This document shows positions 8,763-17,123 of a stretch of 45,439 bases of DNA, piece after piece (position 1 is the first letter of the stretch; every line of letters starts with the position of its first letter). The translations under genes and the position numbers were made by a program. The DNA comes from Flavivirga aquimarina (GTDB taxonomy: Bacteria > Bacteroidota > Bacteroidia > Flavobacteriales > Flavobacteriaceae). The DNA lies in assembly GCF_030540835.1 (NCBI RefSeq), contig NZ_JAUOEK010000129.1:1-45439 (forward strand). The letters run 5' to 3'. Under the pieces are notes generated by a model, which saw only the letters and a program-made list of their open reading frames with translations, was not told where the DNA came from and searched no databases.

Positions 8763-9506
8763 TTAGTAACCTTGGTAAGGTCCTGCAAATGCTAAGTAAG
8801 ACCCAGTGGTAGAATATATTTCATTAATGATATGGTAATGATATTCTTCTTGACCATCTGTGTATTGTGTTGTAGATGTATGTCCTCCGGAAGCATCTAA
8901 ATCTGTTGGATAAGTTCCTGTAGAATTGCATTTTCTTCCGTAAAGAAAAACACCATCTAACAATATGCCTACTAAGTTATCATCATCATCTGAAAAAGCC
9001 TTTGGTTCTAGGTGATAGTGATACACGCCAGGACCTATATGAGCTCCTGTCCAATCTAAGCTTGCAGCTGCAGCGTCTAATGCACCATTACCTTCTTGGT
9101 CGTTAAATAGAGATGAACCACTAACGGCTATACCAATAGTGTTTACTTGTGTAGAAACAGTATTTCCTGTTAAATTGGGAGTTGCATCTACTGTTATTGT
9201 TACAGCATTATTATTACTGGTCATGATACTTGGTGTTAGTGCAACGCCAGGCTCTTCTCTATAAAGGGCGTTGCCCTCTCCCCAATAAACTGTTTCATGG
9301 TCTGGTAAACCGGTAGTCTCTATAACTACGTTAGACCCATCTAAATAAATGGTTGTTGCGTCTGTATTAAATGCTTCGAAGGCAGCATGTAATGTTGCTG
9401 TACCTTCATCATCATCATCGTCTGTTGAATCGTTATCACTTGAGCAGGCCATAAAAATTGATACGAGTACTGCTAGTAATGAGCTAAGTTTTAATAAGTT
9501 TTTCAT
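8763..9506 (-). CDS. YHYH-domain lipoprotein
   Basis: Exported lipoprotein of 247 residues (lipobox FMAC, Cys21) with an acidic linker rich in Asp after the Cys. The YHYH signature occurs twice, GVYHYHLEP (161-168) and EEYHYHIIN (221-228), and the protein ends in a short Gly/Tyr tail. The paired His clusters and acidic stretches suggest metal binding. The function of the YHYH family is not established. As the first gene of an operon with an SCO copper chaperone, a role in copper handling outside the cell is a fair guess only. The gene is preceded by the CACAAGTTT-N13-CATCTAA promoter block. Confidence 0.82.
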   Translation of the reverse strand: MKNLLKLSSLLAVLVSIFMACSSDNDSTDDDDDEGTATLHAAFEAFNTDATTIYLDGSNVVIETTGLPDHETVYWGEGNALYREEPGVALTPSIMTSNNNAVTITVDATPNLTGNTVSTQVNTIGIAVSGSSLFNDQEGNGALDAAAASLDWTGAHIGPGVYHYHLEPKAFSDDDDNLVGILLDGVFLYGRKCNSTGTYPTDLDASGGHTSTTQYTDGQEEYHYHIINEIYSTTGSYLAFAGPYQGY

Positions 9507-9530
9507 AATAATTGTTTTAATGTTTTATAT

Positions 9531-9559
9531 TTAGATGTAATATATTAAAAAAACTTGTG
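9531..9559 (-). promoter_or_regulatory. Shared ECF-like promoter block P1 (before the YHYH gene)
   Basis: On the minus strand it reads CACAAGTTT, 13 bases, then CATCTAA, ending 25 bases before the YHYH start codon. The same two boxes with the same 13-base spacing occur at 9772-9800 and 13801-13829. The layout recalls -35/-10 boxes of extracytoplasmic-function sigma factors rather than the housekeeping TAnnTTTG type. Confidence 0.6.
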
Positions 9560-9614
9560 GGTTTTTTTTAAAAAAACACTCAAAAGACTGTTAAAGAGCT
9601 CATTAAGAAGAAAA

Positions 9615-9640
9615 GCTTCATGATATTTACACCATGAAGC
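9615..9640 (-). terminator. Rho-independent terminator of the decayed cotH copy
   Basis: Perfect 8-bp stem GCTTCATG/CATGAAGC with a 10-base loop. On the minus strand it is followed by TTTTCTTCTT. It closely resembles the terminator that follows the intact cotH gene (9856-9891). Confidence 0.65.
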
Positions 9641-9751
9641 CTTTCAAGCTATTAACCAAAATCATAATCAATTTACTGTCACTTTATATAAAGACTAACT
9701 GCTACTGTACATAATACAATATGATTATTAATTGGTTTATAGCAGTTAGTA
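9641..9751 (-). pseudogene. 3'-end remnant of a second cotH-like gene
   Basis: Bases 9694-9723 match the last coding bases of the intact cotH gene (9925-9954) at 22 of 30 positions by eye, and similarity continues past this with small gaps. Read in the corresponding frame the remnant contains stop codons. It is preceded by its own copy of the shared promoter block (9772-9800) and followed by a terminator like that of cotH. A gene body therefore seems to have been deleted, leaving promoter, last codons and terminator. The junction produces an inverted repeat ACTAACTGCTA/TAGCAGTTAGT. A small RNA could still be made from it. Confidence 0.45.
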
Positions 9752-9771
9752 ATTGTTTTAGTGTTTTATAT

Positions 9772-9800
9772 TTAGATGTGTTATTTTTTTAAAACTTGTG
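9772..9800 (-). promoter_or_regulatory. Shared ECF-like promoter block P2 (before the cotH remnant)
   Basis: Minus-strand CACAAGTTT-N13-CATCTAA, followed by a leader nearly identical to the leader of the YHYH gene (ATATAAAACACTAAAACAAT against ATATAAAACATTAAAACAAT). No intact gene follows it. Confidence 0.55.
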
Positions 9801-9855
9801 TTGCTGTTATATTTTTTTTATAATACACAAAAAGATCTCTAATAAGTATATTGAA

Positions 9856-9891
9856 AAAAGACTCCATGATACTTGTAACATGAAGCCTTTT
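9856..9891 (-). terminator. Terminator of the CotH operon
   Basis: Stem AAAAGNCTNCATG/CATGNAGNCTTTT (two mismatches) with a 10-base loop. It begins 18 bases after the cotH stop codon, and on the minus strand the stem runs into TCTTTTTTC. Confidence 0.7.
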
Positions 9892-9909
9892 AATTGATTA
9901 ACTAATCAT

Positions 9910-11337
9910 TTAATTCAAATAACTACTAACAGCAGCAGCACGTGATACAACATGGGAATTGAGTGTATTTACAGCTGATTGAAAGTCTGAACTTGAATTT
10001 AAAAATGTATACCCAGAAATTTCTGAAGTTGCATAAGATTCTATTAATGCTGCATAGGTTGCATAAGTAGATTGTATCGTACTAACGTTAAATGCTCCAT
10101 CTACGACCTCTTGTACATAAGTGTCGTATTTTGCTTTATAAACATCATCTTCATACATATACCCAATTAAAGGCCATTGTGCTTCGTTTAAATCTGAAAA
10201 ATTCAATGATAGAGATCCACCTTGTTTACCAGTTTGGAGTGATTCATTATTATCCCATGGAATCCATGTTAATTTACTGGTACCTGGGTTGTTATATAGA
10301 AAATAATTATGTGTCATTCTTCCATAGGTATCCCAATTTTGAATCACTGTATTTACAGCTAAATATTTTAAAAATACATCTGTATCGAACACTGCATCTA
10401 AATTAGCTCTCCAAGTTGTTGGGGCACTGGTTCTGGTATCATCATTTATAATGGTAAGTAAACTTTGAACGTCAGAAAAATCAGCTTCATCTTCATTTGT
10501 TTTCTTTACGTATTCGTCTTCATCAAAAGTACCTGAAGCAAAACAAGCGGCATCACCATCTGGCTTATACAAGTTCCCGTCATCATCAGAAAATTGGGTC
10601 TCTATAACGGTATCGTCTACTTCTTCGACTAAGGTGTATAATCCAAAATATATTGGGCCATCTCCATGATCTACATAAACGGTATAAAAAGATGTATGTG
10701 ATACTGCTAAACCAGCATTTTTAAAGACATCGGCAGCTACTTTTTCTCTTAGCATGGATTTATCGTCGTAATTATTTTTAAGACTAAGTTTTTTAAATCC
10801 ATAAAAACGTTGATTGTCTATTTGTGGATAGTCATCTTCGAATTCATCAAAATCCAATTTAAATGATAGTTTTAAAATTCCAGCTCTCCATGAACTTGCT
10901 AAACTAGAGTTTCCTTTAAAACGAACCCCTACTTTATACCATTCGATTCCATTATAAAAAACGGAAGTAGGAACAAAAACGGGATCTTCATCAGAAAAAC
11001 CACTATTGCCTCGACTACCAAAAGCCCCATATAATTCAGTCATATCTGCCAGCATAACATCCCAGTTATCTTCTGAAATAACTAAATCAATTCTTTTTAC
11101 AGCGGTATCATCGAATACTTCGTCAAAATCTGGATCTGCATCTTTACTATGTGTTGCGTCTGTCCAATCTGTAGCTACAAAATCGGTATCATCAATTACA
11201 ACTTCGGTATCATCACCATCATCAGATCCTTCTTCTGTTTCGGTAACTGTATCATCATTAGAACACCCTATAAATGTATAGGTTGTTAAAAGCATGAAAC
11301 TTAATAGTATTGATATTTTAAAAATTATTTTTTCCAT
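9910..11337 (-). CDS. CotH kinase family lipoprotein
   Basis: Secreted protein of 475 residues with a lipoprotein signal (lipobox FIGC, Cys25), a long acidic Asp/Glu-rich linker (about 28-60), then a CotH domain. CotH proteins are atypical, highly diverged protein kinases, best known for phosphorylating spore-coat proteins in Bacillus; many non-sporulating bacteria have them with unknown targets. Family landmarks include LKLSFKLDFDEF, SMLREKVAADVF, YFGLYTLVEEVDD, GNLYKPDG and WDTYGRMTHNYFLY...WIPWDNNESL. It is the last gene of the operon with the polyphosphate polymerase and DUF4956 genes, starting 3 bases after the DUF2490 gene. Bacterial CotH genes are often found beside VTC and DUF4956 genes. 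Confidence 0.88.
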   Translation of the reverse strand: MEKIIFKISILLSFMLLTTYTFIGCSNDDTVTETEEGSDDGDDTEVVIDDTDFVATDWTDATHSKDADPDFDEVFDDTAVKRIDLVISEDNWDVMLADMTELYGAFGSRGNSGFSDEDPVFVPTSVFYNGIEWYKVGVRFKGNSSLASSWRAGILKLSFKLDFDEFEDDYPQIDNQRFYGFKKLSLKNNYDDKSMLREKVAADVFKNAGLAVSHTSFYTVYVDHGDGPIYFGLYTLVEEVDDTVIETQFSDDDGNLYKPDGDAACFASGTFDEDEYVKKTNEDEADFSDVQSLLTIINDDTRTSAPTTWRANLDAVFDTDVFLKYLAVNTVIQNWDTYGRMTHNYFLYNNPGTSKLTWIPWDNNESLQTGKQGGSLSLNFSDLNEAQWPLIGYMYEDDVYKAKYDTYVQEVVDGAFNVSTIQSTYATYAALIESYATSEISGYTFLNSSSDFQSAVNTLNSHVVSRAAAVSSYLN

Positions 11338-11339
11338 AA

Positions 11340-12059
11340 TTATTTATTTTTAAATTTATAAGTATATTTTAAACCAATGATATTTGTGGTTTCAGGTATA
11401 GTTTCATTTAATTCTTTTTCAAAGCCATAAAACACACCAATTTTCCCAAGGGTTTTAAATTTATATTCTGTTCCTAGTGTTAATCTGTATTTATTGAATT
11501 CACTGGCTTCGCCTTTTTCAAAATGATGAAATAACTCTGCCGAAAATTTAGGATCTAGCTTCCATTTTTTAATGTTATAAACAACTGCTGTTTTAAAACG
11601 CAAATGCTGATTTGCATAATCACCTTCTGCATTGGAAACTCCTAATTCGTTTTTATTTTGATAGCGTAATCGATATTTTAGTGAGAAATCTGCTATTTCA
11701 TGTTTATAAGAGGTATCAAAATTAAACCTGAAGTGGTTTTCATAACCTTGTATATTACCTTGGTTATCATTTTTTCGTATATAACGCAGTCCGCCTCCTA
11801 ATTTGAAATTGTTAAATATCTCGTATTCAGCGTTTAACTCTGTAAAATAGTTGTCAATTTCTGAAACATTATTTTTTAATCGCAATTGTTCTTCTAAACT
11901 AAAGCTCCATTTTTTATTTAATTGATATTCTATAGCAATGGTATTCCAACTTGCCAGATCGTTTGTATCATCTGTTTGAGTATAACCGGTATTTGTGAAT
12001 AATAATGTTAATAGTATTATTTTTAAATATAGTGGTTGCCAAATTTTTAAAACTTTCAT
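11340..12059 (-). CDS. DUF2490 outer-membrane beta-barrel protein
   Basis: Exported protein of 239 residues: a cleavable signal peptide (about 1-28, ending GYTQ) followed by alternating amphipathic strands with many aromatic residues (WSFSLEEQLRL, FKLGGGLRYIRK, FSLKYRLRYQNK, KIGVFYGFEKEL, NIIGLKYTYKFK). This is the pattern of a small outer-membrane barrel of the DUF2490 type. Its function is unknown. It lies between the DUF4956 and CotH genes, so it may be the outer-membrane component of whatever this operon builds or exports. Confidence 0.75.
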   Translation of the reverse strand: MKVLKIWQPLYLKIILLTLLFTNTGYTQTDDTNDLASWNTIAIEYQLNKKWSFSLEEQLRLKNNVSEIDNYFTELNAEYEIFNNFKLGGGLRYIRKNDNQGNIQGYENHFRFNFDTSYKHEIADFSLKYRLRYQNKNELGVSNAEGDYANQHLRFKTAVVYNIKKWKLDPKFSAELFHHFEKGEASEFNKYRLTLGTEYKFKTLGKIGVFYGFEKELNETIPETTNIIGLKYTYKFKNK

Positions 12060-12071
12060 AAATCGATCTGT

Positions 12072-12692
12072 TTAAACGTTTTTTGAGTAATACTTCTCGT
12101 TATAGTAATAAATTGTTAATATGGCAGTATCTTTTAAAAAATCTACGTCGCCTAAAGTCACTTTGTTTATTGTTATTCCTGTTCTGTGTTCTAAATCTTT
12201 TTTAAGAAGCTCATAGTTTTCTGGTTTAATGTTTTCTATATTTTCGTACACTATTTGCTTGGTTACTTCGTGTTTTAATAGCCAGACACGTTCTATAATT
12301 GCTATGGAGATTACTACGATTATGTTACCAAGAATAATTTCTGAATAACTCATTTTTTTATTTGCCAATGAGTTAATTACTGATACGCCTATAACTATAA
12401 ATAGGTAAGTCATTTCTTTTATAGCAACAGGATCTGTACGGTACCGAATAATACCAAAAATGGCAAAAAGACCTAATGCCATACCTACATCGAGTTCATA
12501 TTTTTTAAGGGTAAAACATAAAAAGAATACTATTATACTAATCATATAATAAGTAAATAAATAATCTTTTCGTTTTGCTGAACTGTAATATAAATATCGA
12601 ATGATAATGGTTAAAAATGCCATGTTTATGATAAAACGAAACAGCATTTTATAAAAATCGTCATCAAAAAGGGGTATATCTAAAAACTCCAT
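12072..12692 (-). CDS. DUF4956 membrane protein
   Basis: Inner-membrane protein of 206 residues with about five transmembrane segments in the first 140 residues and a soluble C-terminal domain (about 140-206) containing LEHRTGITINKVTLGDVDFLKDTAILTI in two halves. The segment GLFAIFGIIRYRTDPV matches the core signature of DUF4956 and resembles the conserved region of MgtC-like membrane proteins. The gene begins 3 bases after the VTC gene stop codon. The two families are commonly neighbours in bacteria, which suggests that the membrane protein works with the polymerase, for example in passing the polymer across the membrane. That last step is inference. Confidence 0.8.
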   Translation of the reverse strand: MEFLDIPLFDDDFYKMLFRFIINMAFLTIIIRYLYYSSAKRKDYLFTYYMISIIVFFLCFTLKKYELDVGMALGLFAIFGIIRYRTDPVAIKEMTYLFIVIGVSVINSLANKKMSYSEIILGNIIVVISIAIIERVWLLKHEVTKQIVYENIENIKPENYELLKKDLEHRTGITINKVTLGDVDFLKDTAILTIYYYNEKYYSKNV

Positions 12693-12695
12693 AAT

Positions 12696-13445
12696 TTAGT
12701 TTGTAATTTTATTTATTTTATTTAATTTTTCTTTGAAGCGATTATATTTTAAATCGGTATAGAGATTAACCATTCCAATACAGTATTTACTAATGCTATA
12801 TGGATGGTGTTGAAACGATTTTAAAATTTTAACAATAGGAGAATTTCTATTAAAGGATTCTTGTTTTACTTCTATTATTACTAAATCATCGTACATCTTT
12901 TCGATTTTACCCATTGTGTAATGTATATTTAAATCTATAGTGACTCTTTCGTTAAAACCAATATTAACTAAGGTCATCCGGTTAAAATCGTTCCATAAAG
13001 TAGGAGACAGGTCATATGTTTTTAAAGTAGAAGCAGTAATGAAATCTATAGAGTTTTTAGATAAATCTGTTTCAAAATCATTTATAGATGTTCTGGATTT
13101 CATCGTTACTCCTTTGCCGTTTTTTTGTTTTATTTCAAGAAAGCAAAGGTTGGATTCTACATACTTCCTAATCCTAATTTTTGTTCTATTATTTTTTCCG
13201 TTATGATGGTCTTTATAAAATTTAGTATCATTAGTATCAAAATATAGAGAAGAATAAGTCATTATTCTATGATTATCTATTTCCAACACTTTATAATCAT
13301 TTTTTATGTTTTCTAAAATTGAAATCAACAGAGACTTATGAATTATAAACTTGGTATCTGTTCTTTTCATTAATGCTACGCTATTCATTTCTTCTAATGA
13401 AATAGTAGAAAACATATTTATATTTTTTTTAATGTTTTGTTGCAT
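12696..13445 (-). CDS. VTC-type polyphosphate polymerase domain protein
   Basis: Soluble triphosphate-tunnel enzyme of 249 residues, related to the catalytic domain of yeast Vtc4, which makes inorganic polyphosphate from ATP. The basic and acidic tunnel residues are visible: KRTDTKFIIH near the N-terminus, SSLYFDTND, then RTKIRIRKY, CFLEIKQKNGKG, ERVTIDLN and DLVIIEVKQE. No SPX or transmembrane segment is present, as is usual for bacterial members. Polyphosphate synthesis by bacterial members of this group is less well documented than for yeast Vtc4. The gene follows the EF-hand gene (25 bases) and is tightly coupled to the DUF4956 gene. Confidence 0.82.
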   Translation of the reverse strand: MQQNIKKNINMFSTISLEEMNSVALMKRTDTKFIIHKSLLISILENIKNDYKVLEIDNHRIMTYSSLYFDTNDTKFYKDHHNGKNNRTKIRIRKYVESNLCFLEIKQKNGKGVTMKSRTSINDFETDLSKNSIDFITASTLKTYDLSPTLWNDFNRMTLVNIGFNERVTIDLNIHYTMGKIEKMYDDLVIIEVKQESFNRNSPIVKILKSFQHHPYSISKYCIGMVNLYTDLKYNRFKEKLNKINKITN

Positions 13446-13470
13446 TTGGGGTACGATCTATAAAAAGTTG

Positions 13471-13770
13471 TTATTCTTCTTTTGCTGGCCTTTTACCTTT
13501 TGGTTTTGGTGCTTTTTCTAATTCTTCTTTTGTGATAAAACCATCTTCATCTGTATCGATTTTTGCAAAATCTTTTTTCAATGGGCCTTTAACTTCTTTT
13601 TCAGAAAGTTTACCATCTTCGTTTTCATCCATTTTAGTAAATAACTCATCAATACTCGGGCGTTTTTTGTCTTGTTGATCCCTTTCAGAAGATTGAGCAT
13701 TTGCATTTAGTGTAAATAAGAATGATACCATTCCTATAAAAAAAGTTGTTTTTAATCTGTTACATTTCAT
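13471..13770 (-). CDS. Secreted EF-hand calcium-binding protein
   Basis: Small exported protein of 99 residues: signal peptide (about 1-26, ending NANA-Q) and two EF-hand loops, DENEDGKLSEKE (48-59) and DTDEDGFITKEE (72-83), both with the expected acidic ligands and Gly at loop position 6. The tail is basic (KPKGKRPAKEE). It is the first gene of the VTC/CotH operon and directly follows promoter block P0. Calcium binding is likely. A link between calcium, polyphosphate and the acidic CotH protein is suggestive but unproven. Confidence 0.85.
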   Translation of the reverse strand: MKCNRLKTTFFIGMVSFLFTLNANAQSSERDQQDKKRPSIDELFTKMDENEDGKLSEKEVKGPLKKDFAKIDTDEDGFITKEELEKAPKPKGKRPAKEE

Positions 13771-13800
13771 ATTATCTATTGTTTATTTGTTAGATACTTT

Positions 13801-13829
13801 TTAGATGCAATAGTTTTTTTAAACTTGTG
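13801..13829 (-). promoter_or_regulatory. Shared ECF-like promoter block P0 (before the EF-hand gene)
   Basis: Minus-strand CACAAGTTT-N13-CATCTAA, 31 bases before the EF-hand start codon. Box sequences and spacing match P1 and P2 exactly. The flanking bases differ, so the boxes themselves appear to be what is conserved. Confidence 0.6.
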
Positions 13830-14572
13830 CTTTATTTACTTTTTTTGGAAAAAAAATGCAGATTTCTTAACATAGGAAAGTCTTATTTTTAATAAAAAAT
13901 GGTATTGTTTTTATAGGTTTTTTTAGAATGTTTTTATTAGTTAAAAAGTTGATTATTTGTTGTTTATGAGGGTGTTTCTTGTAGGTTTTAATGAATGTTC
14001 TTTTCTGTTTAAACTCTTACAATTTTTGTATTGTTTTTAAGTTGCTTTAATATTAAATTATTTTTAATTTTATGTTAAAACATTAAAAAAGCATTTAAAC
14101 TACTTTTATGATTGACTTAAAAAAACGTTAATCTTGGATAAGAAAATTTATGTCAGTTTGAATGATTTTTGCAAAAAATCGTATCGAAAACCAATAAATT
14201 TTCGTCAAGAAAAGCTTATCGACAGTTCCACTAAGCGCCCTGTGCTGAGCGGATCTGAAGTAAGTCGAAGTGCTAAATTCTTCCAGAATTTCACTAACTG
14301 ACGTCTTGAACTGTTAAACAAGATTCGCATTAATTAATGTCCGATTATGAACAAAGAATACAAACAAAAACTGTTTAGTAAAAAAAAAGTTTTGGTTTAA
14401 GCTTAAACAGGGATGAACTATATGTTTTTTGGGATTTTAACAATTTACACGAATAGAATGATACCTTTTTGTTTCACATAAATACGAATCAGACTTGAGT
14501 TTTTATCTTATTGGTAGTGAGGTCTATAAGTGCAATAAGTGTCTGTCTTTTATATGTTATTATTAATTTTTG
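13830..14572. other. 743-bp gap between the CotH/VTC operon and thiH
   Basis: No credible gene was found on either strand. The region is very AT-rich. It holds GATTTTTTGC-like short inverted repeats (14166-14182), a stretch around 14220-14275 with CTGAGCGGATCTGAAG and GTCGAAGTGC that looks like a degraded flavobacterial intergenic repeat, and the perfect palindrome GTTTAAGCTTAAAC (14395-14408). A clear terminator for the thiamin operon is not evident. Confidence 0.5.
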
Positions 14573-15676
14573 TTATATACTAAACCAATCTTTCCAAACC
14601 ACTTCATAACCTTGAGATTGAATCATTTGTTTAATTTGTTTGGTAGTACGATTATCTGAAATTTCAAATTGCTCAAGCGATTCTGGTTCCACACTATAAC
14701 CTCCCGGATTTGTTTTAGATTCGGCACTAATGGATGTAATACCTAAGTGTATGCCATGATTTCTAAAGGTTTCACTTTCTCGGGTAGATAGTGAGAGTTC
14801 TACATCTTCATCTAATAATCTATAAGCGCAAATTAATTGTACCAAATCGGTATCGGTCATTTCTACTTTTGGGTCTAAACCTCCTTGATGTGGTCTTAAC
14901 CTTGGGAAAGAGATGGAGTATTTCGTTTTCCAATATGTTTTTTGTAAATATTTTAAATGTAAAGCTGTATAAAAGCTATCTACCCGCCAATCTTCTAGAC
15001 CGAAAAGAGCTCCTAGACCAATTTTATGAATTCCTGCTTTACCTAATCGATCCGGTGTGTCTAAACGGTAATCGAAATTCGACTTTCTACCTTTTGGGTG
15101 ATGGGTTTTATAGGTGGCTTTATGATATGTTTCTTGATATACTAAAACGGCATATAGTCCAGCACTAATTAAGGTTTCATATTCCTCTTGGTCTAAAGGT
15201 TGTACTTCGATACTGATATTTGAGAATTGAGACCGGATTAAGTCAATAGCATGTTTTAAGTAGGATACGCCAACAGTTTTGTTAGCTTCTCCTGTTACTA
15301 AAAGAATATGATTATATCCCAGTTTTTTAATATGCTCGACTTCTTTTAATATTTCGGTATCACTTAAGGTTTTTCTTCTAATACCATTATCCATACTAAA
15401 CCCACAATAGGTACAAATATTTTGGCATTCGTTGGATAGATACATGGGGATATACATTTGGATGGTATTCCCAAAACGTTTTTTTGTAATGGTATTACTT
15501 CGTTGTGCCATTTGTTCTATAAATGGTGTCGCTGCTGGAGAAATTAGTTTTTTAAAGTCTTCTAAATCAATTTTCTCTTTGAGAAATACCTTTTCAACAT
15601 CTTGACTGGTCACTTCGTAAATCTCTTTTTCTAAGGTATCCCAATCGTATTTTTCAAATGTATTTTTAAAAGACAT
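14573..15676 (-). CDS. thiH: 2-iminoacetate synthase ThiH
   Basis: Radical SAM enzyme of 367 residues that cleaves tyrosine to give dehydroglycine for the thiazole ring of thiamin. The [4Fe-4S] motif Cys84-x3-Cys88-x2-Cys91 (ECQNICTYCGF) is intact, followed by the TIM-barrel segments typical of ThiH (VTGEANKTVGVSYL, SIEVQPLDQEEY, GLGALFGLEDWR). It acts with ThiG and the thiocarboxylated ThiS. It is the last gene of the thiamin operon, 8 bases after thiG. Aerobic glycine oxidase ThiO is the alternative in other bacteria and is absent here. Confidence 0.95.
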   Translation of the reverse strand: MSFKNTFEKYDWDTLEKEIYEVTSQDVEKVFLKEKIDLEDFKKLISPAATPFIEQMAQRSNTITKKRFGNTIQMYIPMYLSNECQNICTYCGFSMDNGIRRKTLSDTEILKEVEHIKKLGYNHILLVTGEANKTVGVSYLKHAIDLIRSQFSNISIEVQPLDQEEYETLISAGLYAVLVYQETYHKATYKTHHPKGRKSNFDYRLDTPDRLGKAGIHKIGLGALFGLEDWRVDSFYTALHLKYLQKTYWKTKYSISFPRLRPHQGGLDPKVEMTDTDLVQLICAYRLLDEDVELSLSTRESETFRNHGIHLGITSISAESKTNPGGYSVEPESLEQFEISDNRTTKQIKQMIQSQGYEVVWKDWFSI

Positions 15677-15684
15677 GGTTTGTA

Positions 15685-16467
15685 CTAATTTAAATCGTTT
15701 AGAAAAGAGGTGAGTGGACTGCTTGCTTCTGCTTGGTTTTTAATAGGTGCTAGTTTTGCGTTATATGCTATTCTACCAGCTTCAACAGCCATTTTAAAAG
15801 CAATGCCCATGTCTACTGGGTTTTGGGATACAGCAATGGCTGTATTTACTAAAACGGCATCGGCACCTAATTCCATTGCAAATGCCGCATGAGACGGAGC
15901 GCCAATACCCGCATCTACTATTACAGGTACGTTGCTTTGTTCGATAATGATTTCTAAAAACTCAAGGGTTTTAATGCCTTTATTACTTCCTATAGGAGCG
16001 CCTAAAGGCATTACGCATTGTACACCAACATCTTCCAAACGTTTACATAAAACAGGATCGGCATGAATGTAAGGCATCACGACGAATCCGAGTTTTACCA
16101 ATGTTTCAGCAGCTTTTAAGGTTTCAATAGGGTCGGGGAGTAAGTATTTAGGATCTGGATGTATTTCCAGTTTTATCCAATTGGTTTGAAGTGCTTCTCT
16201 GGCCAATTCGGCAGCAAATACAGCTTCTTTGGCTGTTCTTACTCCAGATGTATTTGGAAGTAAATTAATTTGATTCCCGTTTAAATGAACAAGCATATCG
16301 TCTGATTCATTTTCTAAATCGACACGTTTCAAAGCGACAGTAACCAATTCACTTTCTGAGGCTATGATGGCTTCTCTCATTTTATTGGCGCTACTAAATT
16401 TCCCTGTTCCTGTAAATAATCTGGATTTAAAAGTTTTGTCGGCTATTTTAAGTGTATCTGTTGTCAT
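15685..16467 (-). CDS. thiG: Thiazole synthase ThiG
   Basis: Forms the thiazole phosphate moiety from deoxyxylulose phosphate, dehydroglycine and ThiS thiocarboxylate. I take the start MTTDTLKI at 16467, one base after the thiE stop codon, giving 260 residues as expected; a longer reading back to 16515 would run into thiE. The Schiff-base Lys is in [17 protein letters not shown], and the phosphate-binding loop is in [15 protein letters not shown]...[14 protein letters not shown]. Gene order and spacing indicate translational coupling with thiE and thiH. Confidence 0.95.
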   Translation of the reverse strand: MTTDTLKIADKTFKSRLFTGTGKFSSANKMREAIIASESELVTVALKRVDLENESDDMLVHLNGNQINLLPNTSGVRTAKEAVFAAELAREALQTNWIKLEIHPDPKYLLPDPIETLKAAETLVKLGFVVMPYIHADPVLCKRLEDVGVQCVMPLGAPIGSNKGIKTLEFLEIIIEQSNVPVIVDAGIGAPSHAAFAMELGADAVLVNTAIAVSQNPVDMGIAFKMAVEAGRIAYNAKLAPIKNQAEASSPLTSFLNDLN

Positions 16468-16468
16468 G

Positions 16469-17119
16469 TTATATATTTTGATTGGGATTCCAAACCTGTT
16501 CTTGCTGTGAAGCACTGTTTAACAGTTTATTAAATTGACTGATTTTATTAAAGTTTTTGGTGATCTCTCCCGAAACAGCGATACCATAAACGCCTGTTTT
16601 TAAGATGTCTGGAATATCTTCTATGGTAATGCCTCCAATAGCAATAATTGGTGTTTCTGTTTGTAATGCTTCAAGAATAGCGAGGTAACCGTTTGTTCCT
16701 AAAATCGGACTTAAATTATCTTTGGTGGTTGTAAAACGAAAAGGCCCTAAACCTATATAGTTTACTTTTTTTTCGATTAATGTTTTACAGTCTTCAAGTG
16801 TGTTAGCGGTACCTCCAATAATTTGCCAGGTTTCCAAATGTTTCTTTGCTATAGTAGGGCAGGTGTCATTTTTTCCTAAATGGATCCCATCTGCTTTTAC
16901 TTTTTTTGCAATTTTATAATAATCGTTTATGATTAGGCGTGTTTGGTAATGTGCTGTAATTTCTCTGGCTTCCTCGGCAATTTTTAAGATCTTTTTTTCG
17001 GATAAGTTCTTTAAGCGTAATTGGACTAATTCAGTTCCCGACGTACATGCTTTTCTGATGTTTTCAAGGTGTTCTTTTCCTGTATTTCCTTGTGATATAT
17101 AATGTAACTTCGGAATCAT
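16469..17119 (-). CDS. thiE: Thiamin phosphate synthase ThiE
   Basis: Joins hydroxymethylpyrimidine diphosphate and thiazole phosphate to thiamin phosphate. I take the start MIPKLHYIS at 17119, just after the thiD stop codon (216 residues); an upstream ATG at 17152 lies inside thiD. Visible are ELVQLRLKN, the substrate-binding [26 protein letters not shown] and the C-terminal phosphate loop [25 protein letters not shown], split over conserved positions. This is the better of two ThiE-like proteins in the operon (the other is at 17910-18500) and so is the likely working synthase. Confidence 0.92.
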   Translation of the reverse strand: MIPKLHYISQGNTGKEHLENIRKACTSGTELVQLRLKNLSEKKILKIAEEAREITAHYQTRLIINDYYKIAKKVKADGIHLGKNDTCPTIAKKHLETWQIIGGTANTLEDCKTLIEKKVNYIGLGPFRFTTTKDNLSPILGTNGYLAILEALQTETPIIAIGGITIEDIPDILKTGVYGIAVSGEITKNFNKISQFNKLLNSASQQEQVWNPNQNI

Positions 17120-17123
17120 AATT

